Below are positions 41,126 through 50,519 of a stretch of DNA of 50,519 nucleotides, one piece after another; the stretch's first letter is position 1; the number at the start of each line of letters is the position of its first letter. The notes beneath the pieces were generated by a model, which saw only the letters and a list, made by a program, of their open reading frames with translations, was not told where the DNA came from and searched no databases. Made by a program: the position numbers and the translations under genes. The stretch is from Kiritimatiellia bacterium (GTDB taxonomy: Bacteria; Verrucomicrobiota; Kiritimatiellia; RFP12; UBA1067), in assembly GCA_017525225.1 (NCBI GenBank), contig JAFXTB010000072.1:1-50519 (forward strand), written 5' to 3'.

Positions 41126-41155
41126 ATTATAGCAAACCCCCGTCTGTCTGGTCAA
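41126..41155 (-). promoter_or_regulatory. promoter of the AAA/DUF1703 gene
   Basis: -35 TTGACC (41150-41155), 18-bp spacer, TATAAT (41126-41131) with TGC extension. Start codon begins 8 bp after the -10. Confidence 0.75.
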
Positions 41156-41165
41156 ATGCACGGCG

Positions 41166-44100
41166 TTACTTCGACGTTCTAAGCACCACCGGCCCGATCA
41201 GGCCGCTTGATGCGTACGGCGCGCCGGCAGCCGGACCAGCTATCGTCCAGGTGTCACGCGATTCGGACGGCAGACGGGCATCGTGGACAAGCTTGTTGTA
41301 CCATGTGCTGGTTACCTCCACCTCAAGTTCGTTCTCGCCGTCAACAAGGGCGTCCGTGACATCGACCGCATACGGCCAGCACCACAGCGAGCCCATGTCC
41401 TTTCCGTTCAACCGCACACGCGCCCATGCCTCGACACATCCCAGATCCAACGTCGCCTTGGCATTCCTGCGACGACTGGACAGGAACTTAGTGCGATATA
41501 CCGCAGTTCCGCTGAATACGGGGACACGCGAATCTCCCGATGCGACTCCATTGGTTTCCCACAGCTCCTTCCAAGGAACCAACTTGTCCAATCGGACAAT
41601 CCGGGCGGCATTCTTGCCGTATGCCGGGAATTCGACCGTCCAATTCGCGGCGGCGAGAGGGATCTCCGCCATGCCGGAGGAATCCGGCGTGATGTCGTCC
41701 GCAGGCTCATCCTTGCGGAACACGACGAACGTACTCCCCTCTTTCGGCAGTTCGAGCTTCACGGTGGTCGTTTCGGCGGTACGCGCGGAAACATGCGCAG
41801 GCGTTCGGCGTCCTGTCACGGGATTCCACACCTCCGCCTTTCCCTTAGCCCTGAACGTAGCCGTGCCGGTCCAGCCATCATCCTTCGCCGTAGCCACGAA
41901 ATAGATATCGACAGATCCGTCGGCACGGTGATACCACATGAAGTCGTCAAGCATGTCGGCACGCGGAGACGTTGTCACATCCGGCGCCGATCCCGCTGCT
42001 ACGAGCGCCCGTTCCACATTGTCTACGCTTCCCGTTACGACCGATCCCCCGCGCAACGCCAATTCGCGTACACGCTTTTCGGTTGAAGGTTCAAGGTAGG
42101 TTCCCTCAGGGATCCAAAGCGTACGGTACGAGACACCGTCAGGCAAGACGAAACGCCCGTTCACGACATCGATCCTCGTCAGGAGCGCATCGGTGTTGAT
42201 GTAATCGTACTTCCGACCATCTGGAAACGCGGCGTCCTGGTCCGGCTTGTGCCCGTAGCCGTCACCGAGAAGCCACAGGACGTCCAGCACAGGCTTGCCG
42301 CGTTCCAGCATCATGCCGACTCGTGCCAGGTATTTCGTGAACTCCGGCATGTATCTCCACCAGGTCTGATTACGCAAGAAAGGCGTACCGATCCTGCTGC
42401 CGAAGGAAGTGCCTGGCGAAAGCGTGGCACCAGGGCAAGGATTGTGGGTATACGTGTGTGTCACCAGATGCGTAACGCCACGGGCGAAATGCTTGTCGGC
42501 AACGCCTTTGAGCAGACGGAAATCCTCGTTCCATGTAAGATCGAAGCTGGTAAGCGCTTCTGCCGCCACGCGAGGCTTGCCATACATGTGCGCGGCGGAC
42601 ACGCACGGCAGCACCGGCTTGAAGTTGTATGTGCCCACGTATGTGCCGTTTGTGTGCTGCTGCCAGAATTCGCACATCGGCGTGTCGGCATATTTCCAGA
42701 ACCTCAGGAGGTCGCCGTGTATCACGTCGCCGAACGCAGTCTCGTACTGGATTTCCAGCCCGTTCTCGCGCGCAAGTTCCGCCATGCGCCCGTAGTAGTT
42801 CTCCTCCGTGAGTTCGCCAATAACCCTGCGCCAGTCACGCATGAAGCTTTCTGTGGATTCCGGATCGTCAAGCGTCCATCCGAAAAGCGCCGGGATGCGT
42901 CTGCGCAGTTCGTAGCCTGCGCGGGACTTGAATTCCGCCTCCAGCGTGTAGCTCCATGTCTGCCGTCCGCATTCCCAGCTGTCGATGAGGATGCCTTTGA
43001 CCGGCTTTCCCCTCAGGGGTCCACCAACAAGCCGTCCTACGTATCCGGCGAAGTTTGCCTCGGCACCGCGTTTCTCCAGCTTGCTGCACTCCCACCCTGT
43101 AGCCTCCTTGGGCGCGGGAGCGTTCACGTATCCGTTGTTGACGTGGCCGACGCGCAGAAGCGTCCATTTGCCCGGATTCGGCGCGCGCCAGCGGAACGTG
43201 CCGTCCGCCTGCATGAAAGACGTCGCGTCTACGACATCGTCCAGACGTACGTATGCATTGGGCGACTGCACAGGCGGACGGCGTTCCACGAGTCCGCGAT
43301 ACGTCCATCCCGCAAGCGATTCCCAGTTGTCGGGATGTGCAGCCGAAAGAAACCGCACGGCCGGAATTTTCGTGGTGGCTCGCTTCCGTACTGTCACACG
43401 CCAGCGCGAGGCGGTCATTTCGTCACAGGCGATGGAAAACCAAGGTGCTTCCTTCCATCCGTACATCCAGTTCGACTGCGGATAGTCCTCGTCCGCCACC
43501 TTGCGCCATGATCCGTCCGCCTGCGCCGCCTCCACCATGAGGTGCATCTTCGGCACATAGATGTTCTTGAAGTCGAGATCACCGAAGGGCGGCACTTCGA
43601 CCGTCCGAACCGTGACAGACTCTGCAAACGAATAGACGAGCACGTCTCCGTTCGTCGCGACGGAGGTGGGACTCAACACCCCCTTCGCGCCGCCTCCATC
43701 CCCTTCCGGCGTCGGAAACGCGAGGACACAGATGTCGCGATAGTCGGCATCTTCATCGCTCTTGCACTTGCCGTAGCGGATGCACTCCGCACGTGGAAGC
43801 GACACGCCTACCGCGCCATCCGAACCGACCGCCATGTCAAGTCGTCCGTACACCAGCCTGCGCATGGCGTCGGCAGGCTTTATCCACGGTCCCCCGCTCA
43901 TCGACCAGCCGGGACAGTTCTGCAGCTTGAACATCAGCCCCTGCCTCGAACATTCATCCGCCACGTGCGCGACAAGGGAAGCCCATTCGCCGCTAAGGCA
44001 CGGAATCTGGCGCTTTACGCCGGGCCATTCGCCGCCGAACTGCCCATGGAAGAAATGTATCCCCGATATTCGCGCCTTGGCTATTGCCTCAATGTCTTCG

Positions 44101-44255
44101 GTCAACCCTTCCTTGGAGGCATTCCCGCCGATGATGTGGAACCACGTCTCGGGATAATGCTCCTTCGCAGGGCGTACGAACGAATCGAAGTCCGCGGTTG
44201 CGGCATGGGTGCCGACAAGGATCGCAAATACAGATAGTGCCAGTGCTGATCTCAT
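41166..44255 (-). CDS. secreted GH106-type alpha-L-rhamnosidase
   Basis: 1029 residues. Signal peptide (ALALSVFAILVGTHAATA), GH106 barrel entry (RPAKEHYPETWFHIIGGNAS, ISGIHFFHGQFGG, MFKLQNCPGWSMSGGPWI), central LIDSWECGRQTWSYTLEAEF and AGYELRRRIPALFGW (about 410-450), and a C-terminal beta-sandwich (RVRLNGKDMGSLWCWPYAVD) of the galactose-binding type. GH106 enzymes remove terminal rhamnose from pectins and other glycans. Last gene of the GH16/ADP-ribosylglycohydrolase/GH106 operon. The ATG at 44255 has GAGGAG 6 bp upstream. Confidence 0.87.
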   Translation of the reverse strand: MRSALALSVFAILVGTHAATADFDSFVRPAKEHYPETWFHIIGGNASKEGLTEDIEAIAKARISGIHFFHGQFGGEWPGVKRQIPCLSGEWASLVAHVADECSRQGLMFKLQNCPGWSMSGGPWIKPADAMRRLVYGRLDMAVGSDGAVGVSLPRAECIRYGKCKSDEDADYRDICVLAFPTPEGDGGGAKGVLSPTSVATNGDVLVYSFAESVTVRTVEVPPFGDLDFKNIYVPKMHLMVEAAQADGSWRKVADEDYPQSNWMYGWKEAPWFSIACDEMTASRWRVTVRKRATTKIPAVRFLSAAHPDNWESLAGWTYRGLVERRPPVQSPNAYVRLDDVVDATSFMQADGTFRWRAPNPGKWTLLRVGHVNNGYVNAPAPKEATGWECSKLEKRGAEANFAGYVGRLVGGPLRGKPVKGILIDSWECGRQTWSYTLEAEFKSRAGYELRRRIPALFGWTLDDPESTESFMRDWRRVIGELTEENYYGRMAELARENGLEIQYETAFGDVIHGDLLRFWKYADTPMCEFWQQHTNGTYVGTYNFKPVLPCVSAAHMYGKPRVAAEALTSFDLTWNEDFRLLKGVADKHFARGVTHLVTHTYTHNPCPGATLSPGTSFGSRIGTPFLRNQTWWRYMPEFTKYLARVGMMLERGKPVLDVLWLLGDGYGHKPDQDAAFPDGRKYDYINTDALLTRIDVVNGRFVLPDGVSYRTLWIPEGTYLEPSTEKRVRELALRGGSVVTGSVDNVERALVAAGSAPDVTTSPRADMLDDFMWYHRADGSVDIYFVATAKDDGWTGTATFRAKGKAEVWNPVTGRRTPAHVSARTAETTTVKLELPKEGSTFVVFRKDEPADDITPDSSGMAEIPLAAANWTVEFPAYGKNAARIVRLDKLVPWKELWETNGVASGDSRVPVFSGTAVYRTKFLSSRRRNAKATLDLGCVEAWARVRLNGKDMGSLWCWPYAVDVTDALVDGENELEVEVTSTWYNKLVHDARLPSESRDTWTIAGPAAGAPYASSGLIGPVVLRTSK

Positions 44256-44305
44256 TCTCATCTCCTCAACCTACGGCAGAACCTAAACCGGAAAGTTGCG
44301 GCAGG

Positions 44306-46039
44306 TCAGTCGCTCTGGCCGTTGTTTGCAGTGATGCGAAGATCGCCCCAGCACGCCGCTTCATTAAGCCATCCTGTCGGCTCGTTCGCCAGCTCCACCT
44401 TCACCTCGCGTCCGGCCCAGGGCTGAAGCGAAATGTCATACATCCGCAAATGGCTCTTCTTGGAAGAGTCGTCCACCACGGTCGAAAGAATGTCCGTTCC
44501 GTCCACCCGTACCACGAGCCGGAAGTCGCCGCCCGATGAATTCGCCACCGCGAAGTGGAGCACTGGGTTGCCATCGGGCACCTTTAGCGTGCGTGAGAGC
44601 GTCACGGCCTCGCCTCTCTTCGGCGGATGGGTACGAACCATGGCAAACTGACGTCCGTTGGAAGCGTCGTACAGGACAAATCCCGGCTTCATGTCGGGGG
44701 CGTTACGCGAGGTCTTCCAGCCAGGAAAGAGCTCATTGAGCGTTTTCTGCACGCGAACCGTCGGATCTGGGTCGTCAAGCTTTTCGGGATCCGGCAGCAC
44801 GACGGCAAACCTCTGCCGCGACATCTCTTCGGACGTGTATCGGCTGCCTTCGGGACTCGGCGCCTTCCATGAGGGAATGAATGGATCGGGGACAGGCTTC
44901 CTTGCGGGAATCACGAAACGCTCCACGCCGTCCGCGCCGGTCTCCACGCGACCGCCGCTGCGCACGACGACCTGTCTCGCCAGCTTCTCGCACACTGCGA
45001 AGAGGGTCGGCAGGTCGTAGGCCGTGAAGGAGAACTTGCGTACATAGTCAATCTTCTCCACATACTTCGCGTCGAGCGACTTGAACCCACGGGACGTCAT
45101 CAGTATGCCGCCCACGTTCGACGGGTTGCAGTCCGAATCCCATCCGCAGCGCATGGATATGACCATCGACTTGTCGAGGTCGCCCTCGCCGTAGAGAAGC
45201 CCCAGCACGATGCATGCGCCGTTGAGGCGCACGTCGATGGCGCCGTTCGAGTCGCGCATCTCCCTGTTGAAGTTCTTCGAGTACTTGGCGCGCACCTTCT
45301 CCCAGCATTTCGTCCAGTCCTTCGGTTCCTCCCTGTGCCATTGGCGCACGTTGCGCACCATCTGCGCGTAGTCGCTCTCGGCGGGGATCGCCGCGAGGCC
45401 CGCGTCGAGAAGCGCGTTGACATCCGCCGTGAAGAACGCCTCGGCGTACATGGCGCCGACGAACTGGCCGGCCCACACGCCGTCGCCGTAGTTCATCAGC
45501 CTGCCGAACACGTTGCCGAGGCGGATCACCTCCTGCGGGCAGCCGGGCGCGATGATACCGGCGTAGTCGGCCTCGATCTGGTAGTCGATGTCGTTCGACC
45601 GATTGTGGTACCTGGGGTGCGAGCTGTCGGGCGGCGCGATGCCCCGGCGCAGGTTGTCGCGTCCGACCTTGTTGGCGCACCACAGCTTGTATTCGGAGTT
45701 CGCGAAATCGATACCGGCCTGGCGGATGGGCGCATCGAGGCCATAGTCCTCCAGGGTCTTCACGAACGTCATCTCCACGTATAGGTCGTCGTTTCCATAC
45801 GCCATGCGCAGCGGGAAGTCGCTCCTCCATGTCGGCACATTGGTCGCGGGGATGATTTCATCCTTCCATTTGAACTCAGTGGGCTGCCCCCACGACACGC
45901 CGACCATCTGCCCGATCCACGCGGCCTTCATCTTGTCGCGATATTCGTCGAGCGCAAGCGTGCGCTCCTCCGCGATCGCAGTCGCCGCCGCCATTGCGGC
46001 AAACGCCACTGTCATTGTCTTTCTACAGAGTGGAAACAT
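44306..46039 (-). CDS. exported ADP-ribosylglycohydrolase-family protein
   Basis: 577 residues with a signal peptide (MTVAFAAMAAATAIA). The ADPRH fold is well conserved: AAWIGQMVGVSWGQPTEF, a metal motif YGNDDLYVEMTF, GQFVGAMYAEAFF, and CGWDSDCNPSNVGGIL (the DxDxx metal site). The C-terminal 150 residues form a jelly-roll-like domain (KPGFVLYDASNGRQFAMV; HFAVANSSGGDFRLVVRVDG). ADPRH enzymes usually act in the cytosol on ADP-ribose; an exported member in a glycan operon suggests a glycosidase acting on another N- or O-glycosidic bond. Lies 28 bp after the GH16 gene and 50 bp before GH106. Confidence 0.85.
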   Translation of the reverse strand: MFPLCRKTMTVAFAAMAAATAIAEERTLALDEYRDKMKAAWIGQMVGVSWGQPTEFKWKDEIIPATNVPTWRSDFPLRMAYGNDDLYVEMTFVKTLEDYGLDAPIRQAGIDFANSEYKLWCANKVGRDNLRRGIAPPDSSHPRYHNRSNDIDYQIEADYAGIIAPGCPQEVIRLGNVFGRLMNYGDGVWAGQFVGAMYAEAFFTADVNALLDAGLAAIPAESDYAQMVRNVRQWHREEPKDWTKCWEKVRAKYSKNFNREMRDSNGAIDVRLNGACIVLGLLYGEGDLDKSMVISMRCGWDSDCNPSNVGGILMTSRGFKSLDAKYVEKIDYVRKFSFTAYDLPTLFAVCEKLARQVVVRSGGRVETGADGVERFVIPARKPVPDPFIPSWKAPSPEGSRYTSEEMSRQRFAVVLPDPEKLDDPDPTVRVQKTLNELFPGWKTSRNAPDMKPGFVLYDASNGRQFAMVRTHPPKRGEAVTLSRTLKVPDGNPVLHFAVANSSGGDFRLVVRVDGTDILSTVVDDSSKKSHLRMYDISLQPWAGREVKVELANEPTGWLNEAACWGDLRITANNGQSD

Positions 46040-46067
46040 GGTTTTCCCTTTCATGGTTATTTGCCTC

Positions 46068-49000
46068 TCACTTGCCTTGTTCTGTTACGCGAGGACATGG
46101 AAGCACCGCGTCGCAGATGTCGTAAACGCGCACGTAGTCCACTGCGAAATCGTCGCCAGCCGCGGCGGTCGCCTCAAGTTCCGGCGCGGCCTTGCCGGTC
46201 ATGCGGTTCTTGCGGTAGTTCTTCGCCTCGGTCGAGATGATGATGAACTCCTCCGTCTGCGAGACCGCCTCGCCCTCCGCGCCGCCGACCTTGAAGCCGC
46301 TTTGCCGTCCATCGACGAAGAATGTGTATCCATCGGGCTCCCACAGCATCCCGAAGACATGGAACTCGTCGGTCGATGCCCGGAATATGTATTTTCCGTC
46401 TATCCCCTCCGGTGTCGGCGTGTATGGCGCGCGGTGCGAGTTGAAGCGCAGGTAGTCGGCTCCATATCCGTTGTAGTGGAACGCATGCACGATGTAGCGG
46501 CCAGGCTCGAACGACTCCATGATGTCGTGCTCGATGCCGGCGCGGCGGGGATCGAGCGAGCAGCCTTGCATTGGCGACTGCATCCAGAAGGCCGACCACC
46601 ACCCCGGCTTTCTCTGCAGACGGCAGCGGCATTCGTAGTAGCCGTAACGGTGCATGAACTTCGGCCTAGACCGCTTGGGGAACGGCCAGAACCCCTTTGG
46701 TTCCTTTTCTTGCGGGATGTCCCACATAAGCTCGCCCGTCTGTAACTGCGGCGAGACGAACTGTCCGTCGTGCCTTTTGACGAGCTTGAGACGGCAAAGT
46801 CCATCCTTCACCTCGACCGCGTTGTCCTCGGGCGTGGCGAACCAGTGCGCCCGCCGCCCCCAGAAGTTGGTGCGGTAGCTCCACTTGGATTCGTCGAGCC
46901 TGTCGCCGTCGAACTCGTCATGCCAGACAAGACGGAACTTCCTGCCGTTGGGGAGCAGCGAGGGTTCCCGTCCCTCCACCGCACGAACCTCCGCGCACGA
47001 GGCGGGGTTGCCATCCGGCGTGCTGCAGACATCGTTGGAGGAAGGTCCATCGTACCACTTCACGATGCGGATCTGCACCGCCGCCGTGGCGGCATCCGCC
47101 GAGGACATCGCCACCGACACCTTGCCAGAGAAAAGCGGCAGGGGCTTCTCAAACCGGCCCTCTTCGCGCACAACATGGGTGCCCATGTTCACCACGCGCC
47201 AGCAGACGCCATCGTCCATCCGTATGGCCTCCCACTTGTTGATCGACACGGGAAACGCGCGCTTCTCGCCGCCAAGCGTCAGTACGGGCCTGTCCACAGG
47301 ACCTACGATCTCCACCGCCAGGCGGGCCTTCTCGCCGGGACGCACCATCACGGGCGGGATATCCCCCAGGCCACGCGATGGCGACCACATCTCCGGCCAC
47401 GCCGCCTCGTATGCCATGCCACGCCGCGTCTCGTCGGTCCATTCCGCCTTGAAGGCCGACATCGGCTTTCCGGAAAGCCCTGTCACCGTGATCTCGGCAC
47501 GGGCGGAGGCATTGTCCGACGCGAACGTGACTTCGTTTCCACCGGCGGAGAGTTCAGGCGCGGCGCCATCCGCCTTGACCCGCCTGGAAGGTTCGCCGTT
47601 CAGCGCGTAGAGCGTCCAGAACCCGTCCTCGAGTTCCGCGAACTCGTCGTTCTTCACGTCGAACGGCAGCGCGAACGACTTCCCGTTCAGGGATACGACC
47701 GGCCTTGCGAGCGGCGACTTCGCAAGAGGCATCACCTTGACGCCGGAGACTTCCACCCTGGCCGTGCAGCCGGGCTTCACGCCGTTGAGCCAGACAGCGG
47801 CCTTCTCCACCGAGTTAATCGCAAGCGGGCGCTCGTAGATCGGGTAGTTCGCCTGGTTGGCGGGCATGTACGGCCACGTGAACTCCTCGGCCGCCCCCGC
47901 ATCGTGTTCGCGCCAGATGGAGAACACGTGGTAGCGCCAGCCTGTGAAGTCGAGCTTAACGTAGTGTTCGCTGATCGCGCTGTTCACGGATCTGGGCGAG
48001 CAGAGCTGCATGTTGAGCGTGGCGCCCGATCCATCGCCCTTCACCCATGCGCCGATCGCAAGGGGCTGCCCCTTCCCGCCGGCTGCCTCCTTGACGAGAT
48101 TGAGGAACGGACGCGGATAGGTCTTCACGGCGGCGGACCACGACCCGTTGCGCGGTGCATCGATGTTCCTGGCGGAAAGGACGAGTGTGGGTCCATGTTC
48201 GCCATCACCGGCGCCCACCTTGGCGGCAACACCCTTCGCGTTCGACACGGCGAGCTTCGGAGCGTCCGCCGCGCCAAGCACCACGCATCCCGAAGCGCCA
48301 TCATACGGCGCGCCGGCGTCGAGCGCGCGCACGCGCAAAGCCGCCTTGCAGGCCCCCTTGGATTCGATACGCCAAGAACGGTCGCTCGGCGTACCCATCC
48401 GGTGCGCGAAGACCTCTGTCTCGGCGAGCGTCCAGAGTCCAGAGGCATCCTGGCGCAGGCGGAAGTTGCGTCCTTGCTCGGACATCATCCGCAGGGCCTC
48501 AGGACTGAACGCGCGGGCGAAGCGAGGGCGTTCGTACCAGCCAAGCTGGGTGACCTGGCGCACCTGTTCAATCGTTAGCGGCTTTTCCATGCTTGCGTGG
48601 AGCACCATCGAGAACGATGCATCCAGCCCGGCGGTCTTCGCCCCGAAATACTCCACGTCGTCGCGCATGTAGCCGAAATCGTAGACGCTGCCCGTGATGA
48701 CCGGCCACCATCCCATGTTGGGCTCCATGAAGTTGTCGCGCCTGGCCTTCGCCACGACGAGGCGCACATGGCGGTCGACGAACGCCTTGGGCCACCAGCG
48801 CGTGTAGTCCCATGCGCCTATGCGCGAATGGAACCACCATGCGGCCGAGGTCCAGAGGCTGTCCTCGTAGTGCGGGGGATGTCCCTTCGTGGCGAGGGCC
48901 GAATAGAGCTGGCGCAAGAGCCCGTTCACCTTCGTCGGCCATCGGCCGAGGCCGTCTGCGCCGTCGAAGTAGATCTGGTCGAATCCGCCGGCGTGGTAGA

Positions 49001-50297
49001 TGCGTGCGATGCGTCCGGCAAGTTCGTCGGTGAGCGGAGTACCCGGTTCGCCCAGGAAGTGGCCGAAGAAGCACCAGAGATAGTCCGCGCGCGCACCTGC
49101 GGGATGGGCTTCAGCAGGCGTGCCGAAGGCGCGGCGGGATACGCCTGTGAACCGGTACGGCGGCTCGAAGGATATGTCCTTGTACTGGAACATCTCCGTG
49201 CCGATGCGGATGGTGTTGCCGCGGCTCCACAAGGCGAAGTCGAAACCGTGGTCGGATGCAGGCTTCTCGTTCACGTAGATCTCGGACACGTCGCCGTCCG
49301 CGGGGATCGGGCGCGCGAGCGTATAGGAGTGGCACACTATCAGGTTGGAGGCGGCTGGCGTAGGTATCCACGGGGAGTTGCGCGCGATGCAGTCGGTAAG
49401 CGTATGGAACGAGGTGCGGAAACCCGCGGCCTTAGCCTTCATGGACGCGTCGCGCAGGTCGGCAAGCTCGCGTGGGAAGCGGTTGGTATCAACGGAGTAC
49501 CAGCCCGTAGAGTCCCACCAGCCACGAATGTGGAAGGTGCCGATACCGGTGCGCCGGAGGATCGATATCCATTCATCCACGTTGGCGGCCTTCACGCCGT
49601 CGGCTATGAGATACGAGCTGCGGTTGTCCTCGGCGCCGAGCGACCAGGCGCCGCCGCTGGCGGAACGCGGCACGCCCGCCTCGAACGTCATGGCGCGCAA
49701 CATACCCTGCAGGTCGCCGCGTGGCCCCGCGGCAAGGCCGAAGCTCTGCCCTTCGATGCCGTCCACGGCGGAAAAGTCCACCCCGAGGCACGATGCCATG
49801 CAGATATTCTTGGCCGAGATGGAATAGCCGCGCATGCACAGGCCCGACCTGTCGTCCGACGCGATGTTGGCGAGATATCCGGTATACTGTGCGCATGCAG
49901 GCACCAGGCACCCCGCCCGGAGCTTGGACAAGCCATCCAGGGAAACCTTCACGATACGAAACGTCCATCCTCCGAAGAACGGCGCCAACGTGAAGGTCAC
50001 GCCGCCGTTACGTCCCTTGAAACACGCCTCGTAGAGCCCGTCGCCCGTACGACGCAACCCGCAGGAGGATACCTTGGCGCCATCCTTGAACGTCGCATGG
50101 AAGAATGGCGCGGGCCTTGCCACAAGTTCGCGCCCCGTCCCCTTCTCCTTGATCGACGCAACCTGTGAATCTGCGTCCATCCTCATGACCGCATAGCCGC
50201 TGTCGGACACCGCAACGTCCGTCCCGGCCACGACTCCATGCGCGCCCGCTGCGGCAAGCAGCGCGAGTGCGATTGAAAATGCACGCCGCAATCCCAT
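46068..50297 (-). CDS. giant secreted glycoside hydrolase fusion: GH-like barrel plus GH16
   Basis: 1409 residues. Signal peptide (RRAFSIALALLAAAGAHG). An N-terminal beta-domain and a TIM-barrel-like region (about 220-600) contain GTFHIRGWWDSTGWY, DQIYFDGADGLGRW (candidate Asp) and HYEDSLWTSAAWW. Beta-sandwich segments follow (about 650-1100). The C-terminal GH16 domain (about 1115-1400) has LVWHDEFDGDRLDESKWSY and the catalytic IEHDIMESF (E-x-D-x-x-E, about 1255), typical of laminarinase/agarase-like enzymes. The first half was not matched to a numbered family. Start uncertain: 50297 has AGGGG upstream, while an ATG at 50330 would be leaderless behind the promoter. Confidence 0.83.
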   Translation of the reverse strand: MGLRRAFSIALALLAAAGAHGVVAGTDVAVSDSGYAVMRMDADSQVASIKEKGTGRELVARPAPFFHATFKDGAKVSSCGLRRTGDGLYEACFKGRNGGVTFTLAPFFGGWTFRIVKVSLDGLSKLRAGCLVPACAQYTGYLANIASDDRSGLCMRGYSISAKNICMASCLGVDFSAVDGIEGQSFGLAAGPRGDLQGMLRAMTFEAGVPRSASGGAWSLGAEDNRSSYLIADGVKAANVDEWISILRRTGIGTFHIRGWWDSTGWYSVDTNRFPRELADLRDASMKAKAAGFRTSFHTLTDCIARNSPWIPTPAASNLIVCHSYTLARPIPADGDVSEIYVNEKPASDHGFDFALWSRGNTIRIGTEMFQYKDISFEPPYRFTGVSRRAFGTPAEAHPAGARADYLWCFFGHFLGEPGTPLTDELAGRIARIYHAGGFDQIYFDGADGLGRWPTKVNGLLRQLYSALATKGHPPHYEDSLWTSAAWWFHSRIGAWDYTRWWPKAFVDRHVRLVVAKARRDNFMEPNMGWWPVITGSVYDFGYMRDDVEYFGAKTAGLDASFSMVLHASMEKPLTIEQVRQVTQLGWYERPRFARAFSPEALRMMSEQGRNFRLRQDASGLWTLAETEVFAHRMGTPSDRSWRIESKGACKAALRVRALDAGAPYDGASGCVVLGAADAPKLAVSNAKGVAAKVGAGDGEHGPTLVLSARNIDAPRNGSWSAAVKTYPRPFLNLVKEAAGGKGQPLAIGAWVKGDGSGATLNMQLCSPRSVNSAISEHYVKLDFTGWRYHVFSIWREHDAGAAEEFTWPYMPANQANYPIYERPLAINSVEKAAVWLNGVKPGCTARVEVSGVKVMPLAKSPLARPVVSLNGKSFALPFDVKNDEFAELEDGFWTLYALNGEPSRRVKADGAAPELSAGGNEVTFASDNASARAEITVTGLSGKPMSAFKAEWTDETRRGMAYEAAWPEMWSPSRGLGDIPPVMVRPGEKARLAVEIVGPVDRPVLTLGGEKRAFPVSINKWEAIRMDDGVCWRVVNMGTHVVREEGRFEKPLPLFSGKVSVAMSSADAATAAVQIRIVKWYDGPSSNDVCSTPDGNPASCAEVRAVEGREPSLLPNGRKFRLVWHDEFDGDRLDESKWSYRTNFWGRRAHWFATPEDNAVEVKDGLCRLKLVKRHDGQFVSPQLQTGELMWDIPQEKEPKGFWPFPKRSRPKFMHRYGYYECRCRLQRKPGWWSAFWMQSPMQGCSLDPRRAGIEHDIMESFEPGRYIVHAFHYNGYGADYLRFNSHRAPYTPTPEGIDGKYIFRASTDEFHVFGMLWEPDGYTFFVDGRQSGFKVGGAEGEAVSQTEEFIIISTEAKNYRKNRMTGKAAPELEATAAAGDDFAVDYVRVYDICDAVLPCPRVTEQGK

Positions 50298-50519
50298 GGA
50301 ACCCCTAGCCATCTTGAATCTTGTCTTCATGGCCGCCATTATACATGATTTCAGCAGTGGTGACAAGTAGACAGAAATCCCGGGCGCATCTGCGTAATTC
50401 ACCGCAGAGCCTTCTGATGTTTGGAAACAACTATTTGAAACAACTTGCCTTTGGCGCACGGGCTAACTCGCCCGTGCCCGTTTGCCGACTTTGGAACGGA
50501 TTCCCATCTGAGGTGAGGA
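50298..50519. other. upstream region of the GH16 operon
   Basis: Contains the promoter and possible alternative starts. Beyond 50370 I see no gene; a short imperfect palindrome (GCACGG/CCGTGC) lies at about 50457-50477. Confidence 0.5.
50338..50366 (-). promoter_or_regulatory. promoter of the GH16/ADPRH/GH106 operon
   Basis: -35 TTGTCA (50361-50366), 17-bp spacer, TATAAT (50338-50343) preceded by TG. An ATG at 50330 starts 8 bp after the -10. Confidence 0.8.

Noticed and set aside
50457-50477. Terminator at the right edge
   Set aside because: Arms are only six exact base pairs and no T-run follows.

Overview
The window is a high-GC bacterial chromosome segment whose left fifth is an integrated mobile element, probably a prophage. 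The host looks like an anaerobic, polysaccharide-degrading member of the Verrucomicrobiota/Kiritimatiellota (PVC) type. That assignment is an inference from gene content: sugar-isomerase/DUF1080 fusion, DUF4838, GH106, GH16 and GH141-like secreted enzymes, a LA_2272-type surface repeat protein, a HydG-like protein, and short purine-rich repeats that run into coding sequence. No rRNA gene is present to confirm it.

1-9.6 kb, mobile element. A leftward replication/recombination module reads (in transcription order) sigma-like factor, RecE-like PD-(D/E)XK nuclease, RecA-like/Sak4-type ATPase, small zinc protein, DUF669 protein, RusA resolvase and a DEAD/DEAH helicase cut by the window edge. A 440-bp AT-rich control region full of palindromes separates it from a rightward module of three unrecognised genes, one of them a 45-codon ORF missed by length cut-offs. 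A large serine recombinase and a DUF2924 partner close the element, next to a hairpin-rich possible attachment region and tRNA-Pro(UGG).

9.9-14 kb, core genes: tRNA-Pro, then coaD-yceD-rpmF-plsX (CoA and phospholipid synthesis plus ribosomal protein L32), then a secreted acetyl-xylan-esterase-like enzyme.

13.7-20.6 kb: a two-gene unit (secreted sugar isomerase/DUF1080 fusion plus DRTGG domain protein), then a five-gene envelope cluster (COG3014 lipoprotein, LA_2272-type protein, PEGA/proline-rich exported protein, YcfL-like and LpoB-like lipoproteins).

20.6-32.1 kb, mostly housekeeping: HAD phosphatase, homoserine dehydrogenase, an isolated HydG-like radical SAM enzyme with a moved cysteine, recR, ybaB, a lone Fis-type DNA-binding remnant of a sigma-54 activator, purC, a GH141-like beta-helix enzyme, menA-ubiE, and an LsrF/FbaB-type aldolase.

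32.2-50.5 kb, two glycan loci. The first (beta-helix protein, Tat-exported metallophosphoesterase, DUF4838 protein) is divergent from a GntR/LacI-type regulator with a palindromic operator candidate over the shared promoter. The second (GH16 giant fusion, secreted ADP-ribosylglycohydrolase-family protein, GH106 alpha-L-rhamnosidase) looks like one operon. Between them sits an AAA-ATPase/DUF1703 nuclease-like gene.

Across the window most promoters carry an extended -10 (TGn-TATAAT). At two or three genes this box sits so close to the start codon that leaderless translation is likely.
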